A DNA stretch of 11,916 bases from JBOGWY01 sp050694015 (GTDB taxonomy: Bacteria > Actinomycetota > CADDZG01 > WHSQ01): contig JBOGWY010000303.1 of NCBI GenBank assembly GCA_050694015.1, positions 1 through 11,916 of the forward strand. The letters are read 5' to 3'. Positions 1 through 7,732 of this stretch are shown here, in pieces (within the stretch, counting starts at the first letter, position 1; every line of letters starts with the position of its first letter). The position numbers and the translations under genes are program-made. A model generated the notes under the pieces. That model was not told the DNA's origin. It saw nothing but the letters and a program-made list of their open reading frames with translations, and ran no database searches.

Positions 1-372
1 CTTGCGGTGGCGCCGCTCGTACAGCATCAGCTCGAGGTGGAGGATCATCGAGTCCTCCACGAACCTCTTCCGAGTCTCCATCACGTCGGCCCCCAGCCTC
101 TTCAGTCCCTCCTTCAGGGGGAGATCCGGATCGAGGAGGTACCTCGCCTCGATCGAGATGGACGTGGCGAGCGCGACGGCCTCGACGAGGTCGACCTTGC
201 TCTCGAAGGTCGAGTAGATCGCGCCCTTGGTCAGACCCACCTCCTGCGCGATGCGATCCAGGGAGGTGGCCTCGATGCCCTTCCGAGCGAACAGCCTCCT
301 AGCGGCCTCGACGATCGCCTCTCTGGTCTCGGCCTTGCGTGCCTCCCGCGACAGGGGGGCCGCCTCTACCAT
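1..372 (-). CDS. TetR/AcrR-family transcriptional repressor, N-terminal part (cut by window edge)
   Basis: The reading frame begins at ATG 372-370 and stays open to base 1, giving 124 residues; the C-terminal ligand-binding domain continues outside the window. Residues about 15-60 form a typical TetR helix-turn-helix: a TREAIVEAARRLFARKG helix, then ATSLDRIAQEVGLTKGAIY and the STFESKVDLVEAV segment that starts helix 4. Family members are dimeric repressors released from DNA by a small ligand, often the substrate of a neighbouring exporter. The gene is divergent from the ABC-exporter operon starting at 450 and shares a dyad-rich control region with it, so the simplest reading is that it represses that operon and itself. 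The ligand cannot be read because the sensing domain is missing. No strong Shine-Dalgarno sequence is visible. The family call is very secure; the target is inferred from position. Confidence 0.93.
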   Translation of the reverse strand, partial: MVEAAPLSREARKAETREAIVEAARRLFARKGIEATSLDRIAQEVGLTKGAIYSTFESKVDLVEAVALATSISIEARYLLDPDLPLKEGLKRLGADVMETRKRFVEDSMILHLELMLYERRHRK

Positions 373-374
373 TC

Positions 375-432
375 GAGATACCGCCCGGCAGGTGACATAC
401 CAGAAAGTATATGGCATACTGCCCGGTATCTC
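375..432. promoter_or_regulatory. Probable TetR operator region with nested dyads
   Basis: Two layers of symmetry are visible. First, GAGATACCG (375-383) and CGGTATCTC (424-432) are perfect 9-bp inverted arms; inside them ATAC (397-400) and GTAT (407-410) are also mirrored about the same centre, 403.5. Equivalent half-sites on each side (378-382 and 397-401; 406-410 and 425-429) are 19 bp apart, close to two helical turns. Second, AGTATATGGCATACT (406-420) is a separate 5-5-5 palindrome covering both candidate -10 boxes. Such symmetry is expected of a dimeric TetR repressor binding once or twice. Which dyad is the true operator is not decidable from sequence alone. Confidence 0.55.
392..420 (+). 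promoter_or_regulatory. Candidate promoter of the ABC-exporter operon
   Basis: GTGACA (392-397, five of six matches to TTGACA) is followed after exactly 17 bp by CATACT (415-420, four of six matches to TATAAT). It lies 30 bp upstream of the ATG at 450, which has its own GGAGG at 439-443. The -10 element coincides with the right arm of the 406-420 palindrome, so repressor binding there would block it. Assigned by eye from the sigma-70 consensus; no experimental evidence. Confidence 0.5.
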
Positions 433-434
433 AA
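406..434 (-). promoter_or_regulatory. Candidate promoter of the tetR gene
   Basis: On the minus strand TTGAGA (434-429) is followed after exactly 17 bp by TATACT (411-406), five of six matches to the consensus in each box. This is the best sigma-70-like promoter I see in the window and would start transcription near base 399, about 27 bp upstream of the tetR ATG at 372. It overlaps the opposing promoter at 392-420, so the two polymerases would compete for the same DNA, and both are covered by the palindrome at 406-420. Confidence 0.55.
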
Positions 435-449
435 CTGCGGAGGCGAGAT

Positions 450-1386
<937 letters not shown>

Positions 1387-1403
<17 letters not shown>

Positions 1404-2163
1404 CGCCGCTGTCATCGTGATGGAGTTGAAGATCATGACGCGGCCCCCGGGCTCGATGATCGTCCTCGTCGTGATGCCGCTTCTGATGATGGCGTTCTTC
1501 AAGCCGATGTTCCGGGCGAGCCTGGTAGCGGAAGGCTACGAGGGCGCGTCCGGCGCGGAGCAAGCGGTGCCGGGCCTCTCCGTTCTGTTCGCGCTGTTCC
1601 TCGTCAGTACGGTCGGTTACTCGTTCTTCCAAGAGCACGGGTGGGGGACGTGGCAGCGTCTGCTCGCGAGCCCCGCGAGCCCCACCGAGATCATGGTCGG
1701 CAAGGTCATCCCGACCGCCGTCATCGCGATCGTCCAGCAAGTGATCCTGTTCGCGGCCGCGACACTGCTCATGGACCTGCACATAAAGGGTTCGCTGCTG
1801 GCGCTCGGCGCACTCGTCATCTCGTTGACCGTGTGTCTGGTCGCACTCGGGATCCTCTGCGCTGCGATCTTCAGGACGGTGCAGCAACTCAATACCGTGG
1901 GCAACCTCGGAGCGATCCTGATCGGCGGGCTGGGTGGCGGCTTGGCTCCCGTAGCGTTGCTCCCGGGCTGGGCGCAAACCGTCGCGCCCGCCGTCCCCAG
2001 TTACTGGGCGATCAAGGGGTATCGCCAGGTCGTGCTCGAGCCCGCCGGCATCGCGGACGTGATGGTCCCGATCCTCGTGCTGCTGGGCATCGCGGTCGTC
2101 GTCACCCCCATAGCTCTGCGCAGGTTCCGTTTCGACGAGGTCAAGACAGGTACGTGGTTCTAG
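1387..2163 (+). CDS. ABC-2-type exporter permease
   Basis: This 258-residue integral membrane protein is the expected partner of the preceding ATPase. About six hydrophobic segments are visible, near residues 23-38, 62-80, 106-128, 135-161, 171-192 and 224-243, matching the ABC-2 permease fold of the DrrB/YadH type. The cytoplasmic motif after segment 2, EHGWGTWQRLLASPASPTEI, is the conserved E-G-T-x-x-x-L-x-x-S-P region that contacts the ATPase. A half-size permease implies a homodimer. ATG 1387 is preferred because GAAGGAG (1373-1379) lies 7 bp upstream and because upstream in-frame codons are an out-of-frame reading of the ATPase gene. The gene overlaps the ATPase by 17 bp and ends 15 bp before the next start. 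The transport direction, export, is inferred from the family. Confidence 0.94.
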
Positions 2164-2178
2164 ATGAGGAGGAGCTAG

Positions 2179-3579
2179 ATGAACATCGCCGCCGAGGCTG
2201 ACTCGCTTCAAGCACTGCTCGACGATCTGCGCAAGAAGCACGGGGTCCCCGGCGCGTCGCTGGGCGTTCTTGTCGACGGCGAAGTGAAGACCGCGGTGAG
2301 CGGTGTCACCAACGTCGACACGCAGGTGCCGGTCACGACCGACACGTTGTTCCAGATCGGGTCCGCGACGAAGTCGTTCACGGCGACGCTCATCATGCAA
2401 CTCGTCGACGAGGGCAAGCTCGGCCTCGACCAACAGGTCGCCGACGTCATCCCCGATCTCCACTTCGGGCCGGATGAGGACGGTCGCACCGCGACGGTCC
2501 GGGAGCTGCTGGCACACACGACGGGGATGGTGGGGGACGAGTTCGGGAACTTCCCCGAGTCGGACGACTGGGGCCGCGGCGACGAAGCGGTCGAGCGCTA
2601 CGTCGCGACGTGCGGCAGCCTGCCCCGGCTCGCGCCGCGCGGTGAGGTCTTCTCCTACGCCAACGCCGGTTACATCGTGCTGGGTCGCGTTATCGAGATC
2701 CTGCGCGAGAAGTCGTTCGCGCGCGCGTTGCACGACCATCTCCTGATCCCGCTCGGCTGCCGTCATTCGGGTGCCTTGACCGAAGAGATAATCATGCACG
2801 CGGTTGCGGTGGGGCATACGCCCGATCCGCTGGATCTGAAGTCGGTGGTCCTCGCCCCGGTGTGGGCACTTCCGTACGCGTACGCCCCTGCGGGATCGCA
2901 GCTGTCGTGCTCGGCTTCGGACGTCCTCAAGTTCGCGCGCTTCCACCTCGACGAGGGCGTTGCCGAAGACGGCACGCGACTGCTCTCGCAAGAGAGTGCC
3001 CTCGCGATGCGCGAGGCGCAGATCGACCTGCCGCAGCTGGCTCCCGGCTTCCTGTCGGGGTGGGGCCTCGGCTTCTTCACCTATACCTGGGGCGGCAGCT
3101 CCGGCTTCGGCCACAACGGAGACACCCTCGGCCAGCACTGCGAGTTCCGGATGTTCCCCGAGAAGAACATCGCGTTCGTCCTGCAGGGCAATGGGGGCCT
3201 GGGCCTGATCCCGTTCGCGGAAGAGGTGACGCGCGAGGTACTCGGCGATCTCGCCGGGATCGCCGTTCCGAAGCTCGAGCCGAAGCCGGTCGAGCAGGAT
3301 CTGAACCGCATCGTCGGTCGTTACGAAACGCCGGTGGTTCTGATCGAGGCGAAAGCCGAGGGCGACCAGCTGCTGGTGTCCGTGACTCCGCAAGGGAGCG
3401 CAGCCAAGTTGAGCACCATCCCGCCGCTCGACTCCGTCGCGCTCGAGCCGCTACAGGAAGGCTCGTTCCAACTCGAGCTCATGGGGATCACCACGCCGAT
3501 CACGTTCTTCGACTTCGACGAGAACGATCGCGCGCGTTACGTACACCTGGGCGCGCGCGTGGTACCTCGAGTGGCGTAG
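2179..3579 (+). CDS. Serine beta-lactamase-related hydrolase (peptidase family S12), no signal peptide
   Basis: This 466-residue protein has the penicillin-binding/class C fold. The catalytic tetrad motifs are in order: S62-A-T-K65 (nucleophile and general base), Y160-A-N162, and H312-N-G314 in place of the K-T-G box, as in many esterase and D-aminopeptidase members. Residues about 365-466 form an extra beta-rich domain starting near GRYETPVVLIE, similar in position to the C-terminal barrels of D-aminopeptidase-like S12 proteins. The family covers beta-lactamases, D,D-carboxypeptidases, D-aminopeptidases and esterases, so exact chemistry is open. ATG 2179 follows a strong AGGAGGAG at 2167-2174. 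The N-terminus (MNIAAEADSLQALLDDL) is not a signal peptide, so the enzyme appears cytoplasmic, which is atypical for a resistance beta-lactamase. It is the third gene of the exporter operon, 15 bp before the dipeptidase. Confidence 0.9.
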   Translation: MNIAAEADSLQALLDDLRKKHGVPGASLGVLVDGEVKTAVSGVTNVDTQVPVTTDTLFQIGSATKSFTATLIMQLVDEGKLGLDQQVADVIPDLHFGPDEDGRTATVRELLAHTTGMVGDEFGNFPESDDWGRGDEAVERYVATCGSLPRLAPRGEVFSYANAGYIVLGRVIEILREKSFARALHDHLLIPLGCRHSGALTEEIIMHAVAVGHTPDPLDLKSVVLAPVWALPYAYAPAGSQLSCSASDVLKFARFHLDEGVAEDGTRLLSQESALAMREAQIDLPQLAPGFLSGWGLGFFTYTWGGSSGFGHNGDTLGQHCEFRMFPEKNIAFVLQGNGGLGLIPFAEEVTREVLGDLAGIAVPKLEPKPVEQDLNRIVGRYETPVVLIEAKAEGDQLLVSVTPQGSAAKLSTIPPLDSVALEPLQEGSFQLELMGITTPITFFDFDENDRARYVHLGARVVPRVA

Positions 3580-3594
3580 GGCTAGGGTCGCAAT

Positions 3595-4629
3595 ATGAGC
3601 CATCCCCTCCACGAGCGAGCGGTCGTAGTCGACTGCCACAACGATCTGATCCTTTTAGTCGCGTATCACTACGCGCACGGCCGCACCGACTACTTCCGGG
3701 ACCACTGGATCCCCGAGCTGCGGCGCGGCGGAGTCGACGTGCAGGTCGTCCCGATCTTCATCGAGGACGAGTACCTGCCCGAGGGCGGCCTGAGGCGCAG
3801 CTTGCAACTGATCGAGCTGTTCCACCAGCAGGTCGAGGCGAACCACAGCGACGTCGCGTTGTGCGTGACGGGGGCCGACATCGAGGCTGCAGTGGCGGAC
3901 GGGAAGATCGCCCTCGTCCTGGCCCTCGAGGGATGCCGCCAGATCGGCACGAGCATCGAGCTCTTCGACACCTACTTCCGTCTCGGGGTGCGGATGGCGT
4001 CGTTCACTCACTTCGGGCGCACGATGCTTGCCGACGGCACCGCCGAAGCGACGAACAGTCGACTCACCGCGGCGGGGGTGAGCGCGGTCGAAGCCATGCA
4101 ACAGATGGGGATGCTGCTCGACGTCTCGCACCTGTCGTTGTCGGGCGTGGACCACGTCCTGGAGATCAGCACGCGACCGGTCATCGCCAGCCACTCGAAC
4201 GCGATGGCGCTGCGCGAGCATCACCGCAACCTCCCCGACGAGCATCTCAAGGCGATCGCGGCGTCGGGCGGCGTGATCGGCGTCAACATGTTCGCCGGGT
4301 TCCTGGATCCCGAGAGGCCCGCGCTGTCCCACATCGTCGACCAGGTCGAGTACATCGCGCAGGTCGCGGGCATCGATCACGTCGGCTTCGGCCCCGACTT
4401 CGTGACCGAATATTTCGACACCTTCTATCCGAACGAGGACCTCGCGATGGAGGGGATGAACGTCAAGGTCGTTCCGGAGGGAACCGAAGGCTCGAGCCGC
4501 GACCTCCCCCTGGTCACTCAGGCCATGCTCGACCGCAGTTTCACCGAAGAAGACGTAGTGAAAGTAGCCGGCGCCAACTTCCTGAGAGTCTTCCGCTCCG
4601 AGCTAGGCACCCCGGCCACCGTTTTGTGA
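3595..4629 (+). CDS. Membrane (renal-type) dipeptidase family protein, peptidase M19
   Basis: This 344-residue protein has a complete M19 binuclear zinc site: H15 and D17 in DCHND, bridging E112 in LALEG, H179 in DVSH, H200 in ASHSN, substrate-binding R211 and catalytic D268 in GFGPDF. The spacing from H200 to R211 (11) and to D268 (68) closely matches mammalian renal dipeptidase (H219, R230, D288). Known members hydrolyse dipeptides with a C-terminal D-residue, and the mammalian enzyme also opens carbapenems. There is no signal peptide or lipid anchor, so it is probably cytoplasmic. The start ATG 3595 has a modest TAGGG at 3583-3587. It is the last gene of the operon, 15 bp after the S12 hydrolase, which suggests sequential action on the same D-amino-acid or beta-lactam-like substrate. 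Family is certain; substrate is inferred. Confidence 0.94.
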   Translation: MSHPLHERAVVVDCHNDLILLVAYHYAHGRTDYFRDHWIPELRRGGVDVQVVPIFIEDEYLPEGGLRRSLQLIELFHQQVEANHSDVALCVTGADIEAAVADGKIALVLALEGCRQIGTSIELFDTYFRLGVRMASFTHFGRTMLADGTAEATNSRLTAAGVSAVEAMQQMGMLLDVSHLSLSGVDHVLEISTRPVIASHSNAMALREHHRNLPDEHLKAIAASGGVIGVNMFAGFLDPERPALSHIVDQVEYIAQVAGIDHVGFGPDFVTEYFDTFYPNEDLAMEGMNVKVVPEGTEGSSRDLPLVTQAMLDRSFTEEDVVKVAGANFLRVFRSELGTPATVL

Positions 4630-4637
4630 GCACATAG

Positions 4638-4676
4638 CCGCGTTTTCAGGCGGGTGCTTGCAGAAGAAAACGGCGG
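4638..4676. terminator. Possible hairpin between convergent operons
   Basis: GTTTTC (4642-4647) pairs with GAAAAC (4666-4671), and CCGC (4638-4641) with GCGG (4673-4676) around a single bulged G, leaving an 18-base loop. It fills the 48-bp gap between the dipeptidase stop (4629) and the convergent GNAT stop (4678), where a bidirectional terminator would be expected. No U-tract follows on either strand, so it is not a classic intrinsic terminator. Confidence 0.35.
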
Positions 4677-4677
4677 T

Positions 4678-5175
4678 TCAGACTTGGAAGCTTGCGATCC
4701 TCAGCGTGTAGCCCACCGCCGCGGGATACGGAGGGAACCGCGCGACGCGGGTTCGACCGTCGAGGAGCCACCCTCGCCTCTCATAGAAACGCCGGGCTCG
4801 CCCGTTCTCCTCGAGGACCCACAGACGACAGATCGCGTCGCCTCGCGACCGGACGAGCGCGATCACCTCTTCGTGGAGATGATCGGCAACGCCGGTGCCC
4901 CATCGCTCCGGCATCACGTAGAAACGTAGAAGTTCCTCTTTCCCCACCACCGCGACGGCAACGGGCCGACCGTCCACTTCGGTCACGAGGACCGTTCCTT
5001 CAAGCGACCGGAGGAGCCGATCCCAGGTACTGCGTTCCGCGTCGTCGGGGAACGGGAACTCGGCCGGGGGAAATATGTGCTTGAAACCGACGAGCGCAGA
5101 TGTTCGCTGGATCTGGAAGACGACCTCGGCATCGTCGGTGGTCGCGCGACGAGTGGTGCCGACCGACTCAGTCGT
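4678..5175 (-). CDS. GNAT-family N-acetyltransferase with apparent ACG start
   Basis: This is a 165-residue acyl-CoA-dependent acyltransferase of unknown substrate. Motif A is R91-W-G-T-G-V-A97 in YVMPERWGTGVADHL, and the family's C-terminal segment is LEENGRARRFYERRGW (121-136). The only conventional start is GTG at 4986, but that would give 102 residues and remove the first strands and helices. Coding continues upstream as a normal GNAT N-terminus (RRATTDDAEVVFQIQRTSAL) with no ATG, GTG or TTG before the stop at 5205-5207. An ACG at 5175-5173 would give MTESVGTTRRATTDD, with GAAGG nine bases upstream, and would overlap the racemase stop by 8 bp. I therefore annotate from the ACG. It is the last gene of the operon. 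Family is secure; start is tentative. Confidence 0.8.
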   Translation of the reverse strand, partial: TTESVGTTRRATTDDAEVVFQIQRTSALVGFKHIFPPAEFPFPDDAERSTWDRLLRSLEGTVLVTEVDGRPVAVAVVGKEELLRFYVMPERWGTGVADHLHEEVIALVRSRGDAICRLWVLEENGRARRFYERRGWLLDGRTRVARFPPYPAAVGYTLRIASFQV

Positions 5176-6277
5176 TCGTGACGACCTTCGTCGCGGTCGT
5201 TACCTCGGCGAGCACGTCGGGGAGTGGCGTCACACCCAGGCCCGGCCCCTCGGGCACCTTCAAGGTCCCGTTATCGAGGACGAAAGGTTCCGTCACGTCC
5301 CGCGCGTAGTAACGGGACGACGCCGAGGTATCGCCCGGCAGCGTGAAGTTCGGGAGCGATGCCAGGGCGACGTTCGCGGCCCGGCCCACCCCGCTCTCGA
5401 GCATTCCCCCGCACCACACCGGGATGCCGTGCGCGGCGCAGAGGTCGTGGATCCGGCGGCCCTCGAGGTAGCCGCCGACGCGGCCCGCCTTGATGTTCAC
5501 GATCGAACACGCGCCGAGCGCGATCGCGTCCGCCGCCGCGCGCGCCGACGTGATCGACTCGTCGAGGCAGATCGGCGTCTGCACCTTCGTCGCTAGCTCG
5601 GCATGGCCCCGCACGTCGTCCTCCGGCAAAGGTTGTTCGATCAGCAACAGTCCGAACTCGTCGAGCCGCGCCAGATGCTGCGCGTCGGCGAGCGTATAAG
5701 CGGTGTTGGCGTCGACCTGCAGCAGGATGTCGTCCCCGAAATCACGGCGCACCGCGGCGACGGCCTCGATGTCGCGGCCCGGCTCGATCTTGAGCTTGAT
5801 GCGCATGTAGCCGGCTTCGAGGAAGCGTCCGACCGCCTCGAGCAGCGAGGCATCGTCGTCGTAGATCCCCACCGAGACACCGCAATCCACCCGAGGCCGC
5901 ACCCCTCCGAGGAACGACGCGTACGACGTGCCCGCGGCCCTCAGCTGGGCGTCGAGGATAGCCATCTCGAGCGCGCCCTTCGCCATCGGATGACCCTTGA
6001 TCCCCCGCAACACCGGCGCGACCGCGTGCGCATCGATGTCGCCGGCCGCGAATAGGCGGGGGAGGAGGAAGTGCTCGGTCACGTACTGGGCGCCGTCGAT
6101 GAACTCCGCCGAGTAAAGAGGCTCGGCCCCCGCGACGCACTCACCCCAGCCTTCGGACTCCGGCGTCTCGACGCGCACGAGCAGGATGTCGCGGGTGGTC
6201 TCGATGCCGAACGAGGTGCGGAACGGAGAGACCAGTGGGAGCGCGATCCGCCGTAGCTCGACCGCGACCAGCTTCAC
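5168..6277 (-). CDS. menC: N-acylamino acid racemase / o-succinylbenzoate synthase (MenC type 2, enolase superfamily)
   Basis: This 369-residue enzyme belongs to the muconate-lactonizing subgroup. The KxK motif is K161-L-K163, metal ligands are D189 (VDAN), E214 (IEQP) and D239 (LDES), and the second catalytic lysine is K263 in NIKAGR. From memory these are the same positions as in the promiscuous Amycolatopsis enzyme. The signature CGGMLESGVGRAANVALASL followed by LPNFTLPGDTSASSRYY is characteristic of MenC type 2/N-acylamino acid racemase proteins. The start is GTG 6277, overlapping the upstream GNAT stop as GTGA; longer readings run through that GNAT gene in another frame. The reaction may be o-succinylbenzoate formation in menaquinone synthesis or racemization of N-acyl amino acids. 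No menaquinone gene is nearby and acyltransferases flank it, so I favour the racemase role. The symbol marks the family, not a proven activity. Confidence 0.92.
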   Translation of the reverse strand: MKLVAVELRRIALPLVSPFRTSFGIETTRDILLVRVETPESEGWGECVAGAEPLYSAEFIDGAQYVTEHFLLPRLFAAGDIDAHAVAPVLRGIKGHPMAKGALEMAILDAQLRAAGTSYASFLGGVRPRVDCGVSVGIYDDDASLLEAVGRFLEAGYMRIKLKIEPGRDIEAVAAVRRDFGDDILLQVDANTAYTLADAQHLARLDEFGLLLIEQPLPEDDVRGHAELATKVQTPICLDESITSARAAADAIALGACSIVNIKAGRVGGYLEGRRIHDLCAAHGIPVWCGGMLESGVGRAANVALASLPNFTLPGDTSASSRYYARDVTEPFVLDNGTLKVPEGPGLGVTPLPDVLAEVTTATKVVTND

Positions 6278-7149
6278 GCAGCGGCCCGCTGTTCGAGCAC
6301 GTACCAGCCGCTGCGCGTGATGGCGACGGCGCGATGCCCGTTCTGCAGTGCGGTGCCGAGGCTGTCCCGGAGCGCGCGCCGCCACGTCAGCGCGGCGTCG
6401 GGATCGGTTTGGCGCAGCGACACCACATCCTTGGGGATGTGGCATAGCAGTAGCGGCCCACCCGCGCCGCCGGACGGAACCGGCCGCATCTCGTCGTCGT
6501 AGTCGAGCGCGATCTGAGCCCCCTCCGCGCGTAGCCGATCGAGATCCGGCTCGGGCAGCCCGCGCTCGCACGCGGCGGCCACACGCGGCGACGTGAGATC
6601 CCACGACACCACGACCCGGTCGGACTCGTCGCCGGCGTTGATGCCGTCCGGCATCTCGCCGTAGAAGTTCTCGTAGTAGTCGATGATCTCGGCCCCCAGC
6701 TTCACGAGATTGAAGTAGCTGTTGTGCCGGACCAACGGATCGAAGGTCCACTCGATACGCGGGAGGTTGCGGGATAGGGCCCAGGTGCGTTGATGCAGCT
6801 TGAGGGCGAAGCCCACTCCTCGGCGCTGGAGCTCCGGGTCGACGCCGGTCATGTGCGAGTGCAGAAAGACCTCGCCGTGGCGCTCGCCCATGAATCCGAA
6901 CGCGGCCCCCACCATGCGTTCGCCGTCGTACGCGGCGGCCAGGTAGTTCCCCGCGTGCGACAGCGCGTGCAGGAGGTTCGCCGGCATCACCGGCACGCCG
7001 TCGGTGCCCCACACCAGGTCGAACAGCTCGCTCACGGCGGCTTCCCCGGGGAGACCGTGGACCTCCTCGACCCGCACGTGGGCGCGCGCCGCGGCCGCCT
7101 CGGCAGCGCGGGCGGCCCGCAGCACCTCTTCCTCGGGGGCCTGGACCAT
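6274..7149 (-). CDS. COG3375-like GNAT-superfamily acyltransferase
   Basis: This 291-residue protein has a central GNAT domain: GNYLAAAYDGERMVGAAFGF (68-87, beta strands), then SHMTGVDPELQRRGVGFALK (98-117), with the acyl-CoA loop Q108-R-R-G-V-G113, and IEWTFDPL (132-139). A C-terminal extension of about 110 residues distinguishes it from simple acetyltransferases and resembles the predicted acyltransferases often encoded beside N-acylamino acid racemases. In some bacteria such proteins succinylate amino acids to make the racemase substrate. The gene overlaps the racemase start by 4 bp (GTGA), so translation is coupled. ATG 7149 is chosen; no good Shine-Dalgarno precedes it. TTG 7200 with AGGGGG upstream is an alternative adding 17 Gly/Asp-rich residues. 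Family is secure; acyl donor and acceptor are inferred. Confidence 0.87.
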   Translation of the reverse strand: MVQAPEEEVLRAARAAEAAAARAHVRVEEVHGLPGEAAVSELFDLVWGTDGVPVMPANLLHALSHAGNYLAAAYDGERMVGAAFGFMGERHGEVFLHSHMTGVDPELQRRGVGFALKLHQRTWALSRNLPRIEWTFDPLVRHNSYFNLVKLGAEIIDYYENFYGEMPDGINAGDESDRVVVSWDLTSPRVAAACERGLPEPDLDRLRAEGAQIALDYDDEMRPVPSGGAGGPLLLCHIPKDVVSLRQTDPDAALTWRRALRDSLGTALQNGHRAVAITRSGWYVLEQRAAA

Positions 7150-7273
7150 GTGGTCAGGATGGCATCCCCCGCCCCCTAGGTCATTGTCGGAGACACCCAA
7201 GGGGCCCCCTTTTCGTCGTGCCAGGATGCAGACGGTGTCCGGTTTCGGCGGGTTACGACCGGGGCCCCGCTGC

Positions 7274-7732
7274 CTAGGGCTTGGACGAGAAGATCGCCGT
7301 GATGGTGCCGGACGACGCGGCCCCCGCGCACGCGGGAGCCGCTCCCGGCCCCTGCCATACCCACACCGACACGGACTTGTTCGGCTCGACCTCGACCGGC
7401 TCGCTCGTCTTGCCGCAGAAGTTCACCGTGAGGTCGTCGGCGGCGAGGTAGTTGCCGTCTTCGTTGGTGTCCTGGATCACCGATCCGAACACCGGATAGC
7501 CGAGGTCGTCTTCTATCGACGCGCCTACGAACTTCTCGCTCCCGAGCGGGTCGCCGAAGAAGGCGCACGAGGCCCCCTGGAAGCAGACCCCTACGCCCGC
7601 GGTCCCGTAGGCGGGCTCGCTGTAGGGCAACTCGGACTTACGCGGCTTGGCTTTCTTGCCTGCGTGCGCCGGCACGACGAGTCCCGCGAGTAGCAGGGTC
7701 GCGATCACGACGCCGATGACTGTCCTCCGCAT
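7274..7732 (-). CDS. Small secreted protein with dockerin-like calcium-binding loop
   Basis: This 152-residue protein of unknown family has a clear Sec signal peptide: RR at residues 2-3, a hydrophobic core VIGVVIATLLLAGLVV, and a likely cleavage after AHA24. The mature part begins with a basic stretch (GKKAKPRK) and carries four cysteines (C50, C56, C106, C135), enough for two disulfides. Residues 88-99, DTNEDGNYLAAD, fit the DxNxDGxxxxxD calcium loop seen in dockerin and EF-hand-like extracellular proteins, but only one copy is present. The rest looks beta-rich (SVSVWVW, GTITAIF). It starts at ATG 7732 and is transcribed in the same direction as the GNAT-racemase operon, 124 bp upstream of its chosen start, so read-through is possible. 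A role in extracellular binding is plausible but not shown. Confidence 0.8.
   Translation of the reverse strand: MRRTVIGVVIATLLLAGLVVPAHAGKKAKPRKSELPYSEPAYGTAGVGVCFQGASCAFFGDPLGSEKFVGASIEDDLGYPVFGSVIQDTNEDGNYLAADDLTVNFCGKTSEPVEVEPNKSVSVWVWQGPGAAPACAGAASSGTITAIFSSKP

Noticed and set aside
411..449. Upstream in-frame ATG for the ABC ATPase
   Set aside because: It would start inside the promoter -10 and operator and has no ribosome binding site; ATG 450 has GGAGG at correct spacing.
2862..4637. A 591-codon open frame on the plus strand
   Set aside because: It is a shifted reading of the S12 and M19 genes, almost entirely Arg/Gly/Ala/Pro, with no motif.
5075..6256. Several plus-strand open frames opposite the racemase
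   Set aside because: They mirror the well-supported enolase-superfamily gene and show no domain or start signals.
7201..7269. Two GGGGCCCC palindromes exactly 60 bp apart (7201-7208 and 7261-7268)
   Set aside because: They have no loop, no U-tract and occur in GC-rich DNA where such octamers arise readily; not enough to call a terminator or operator.
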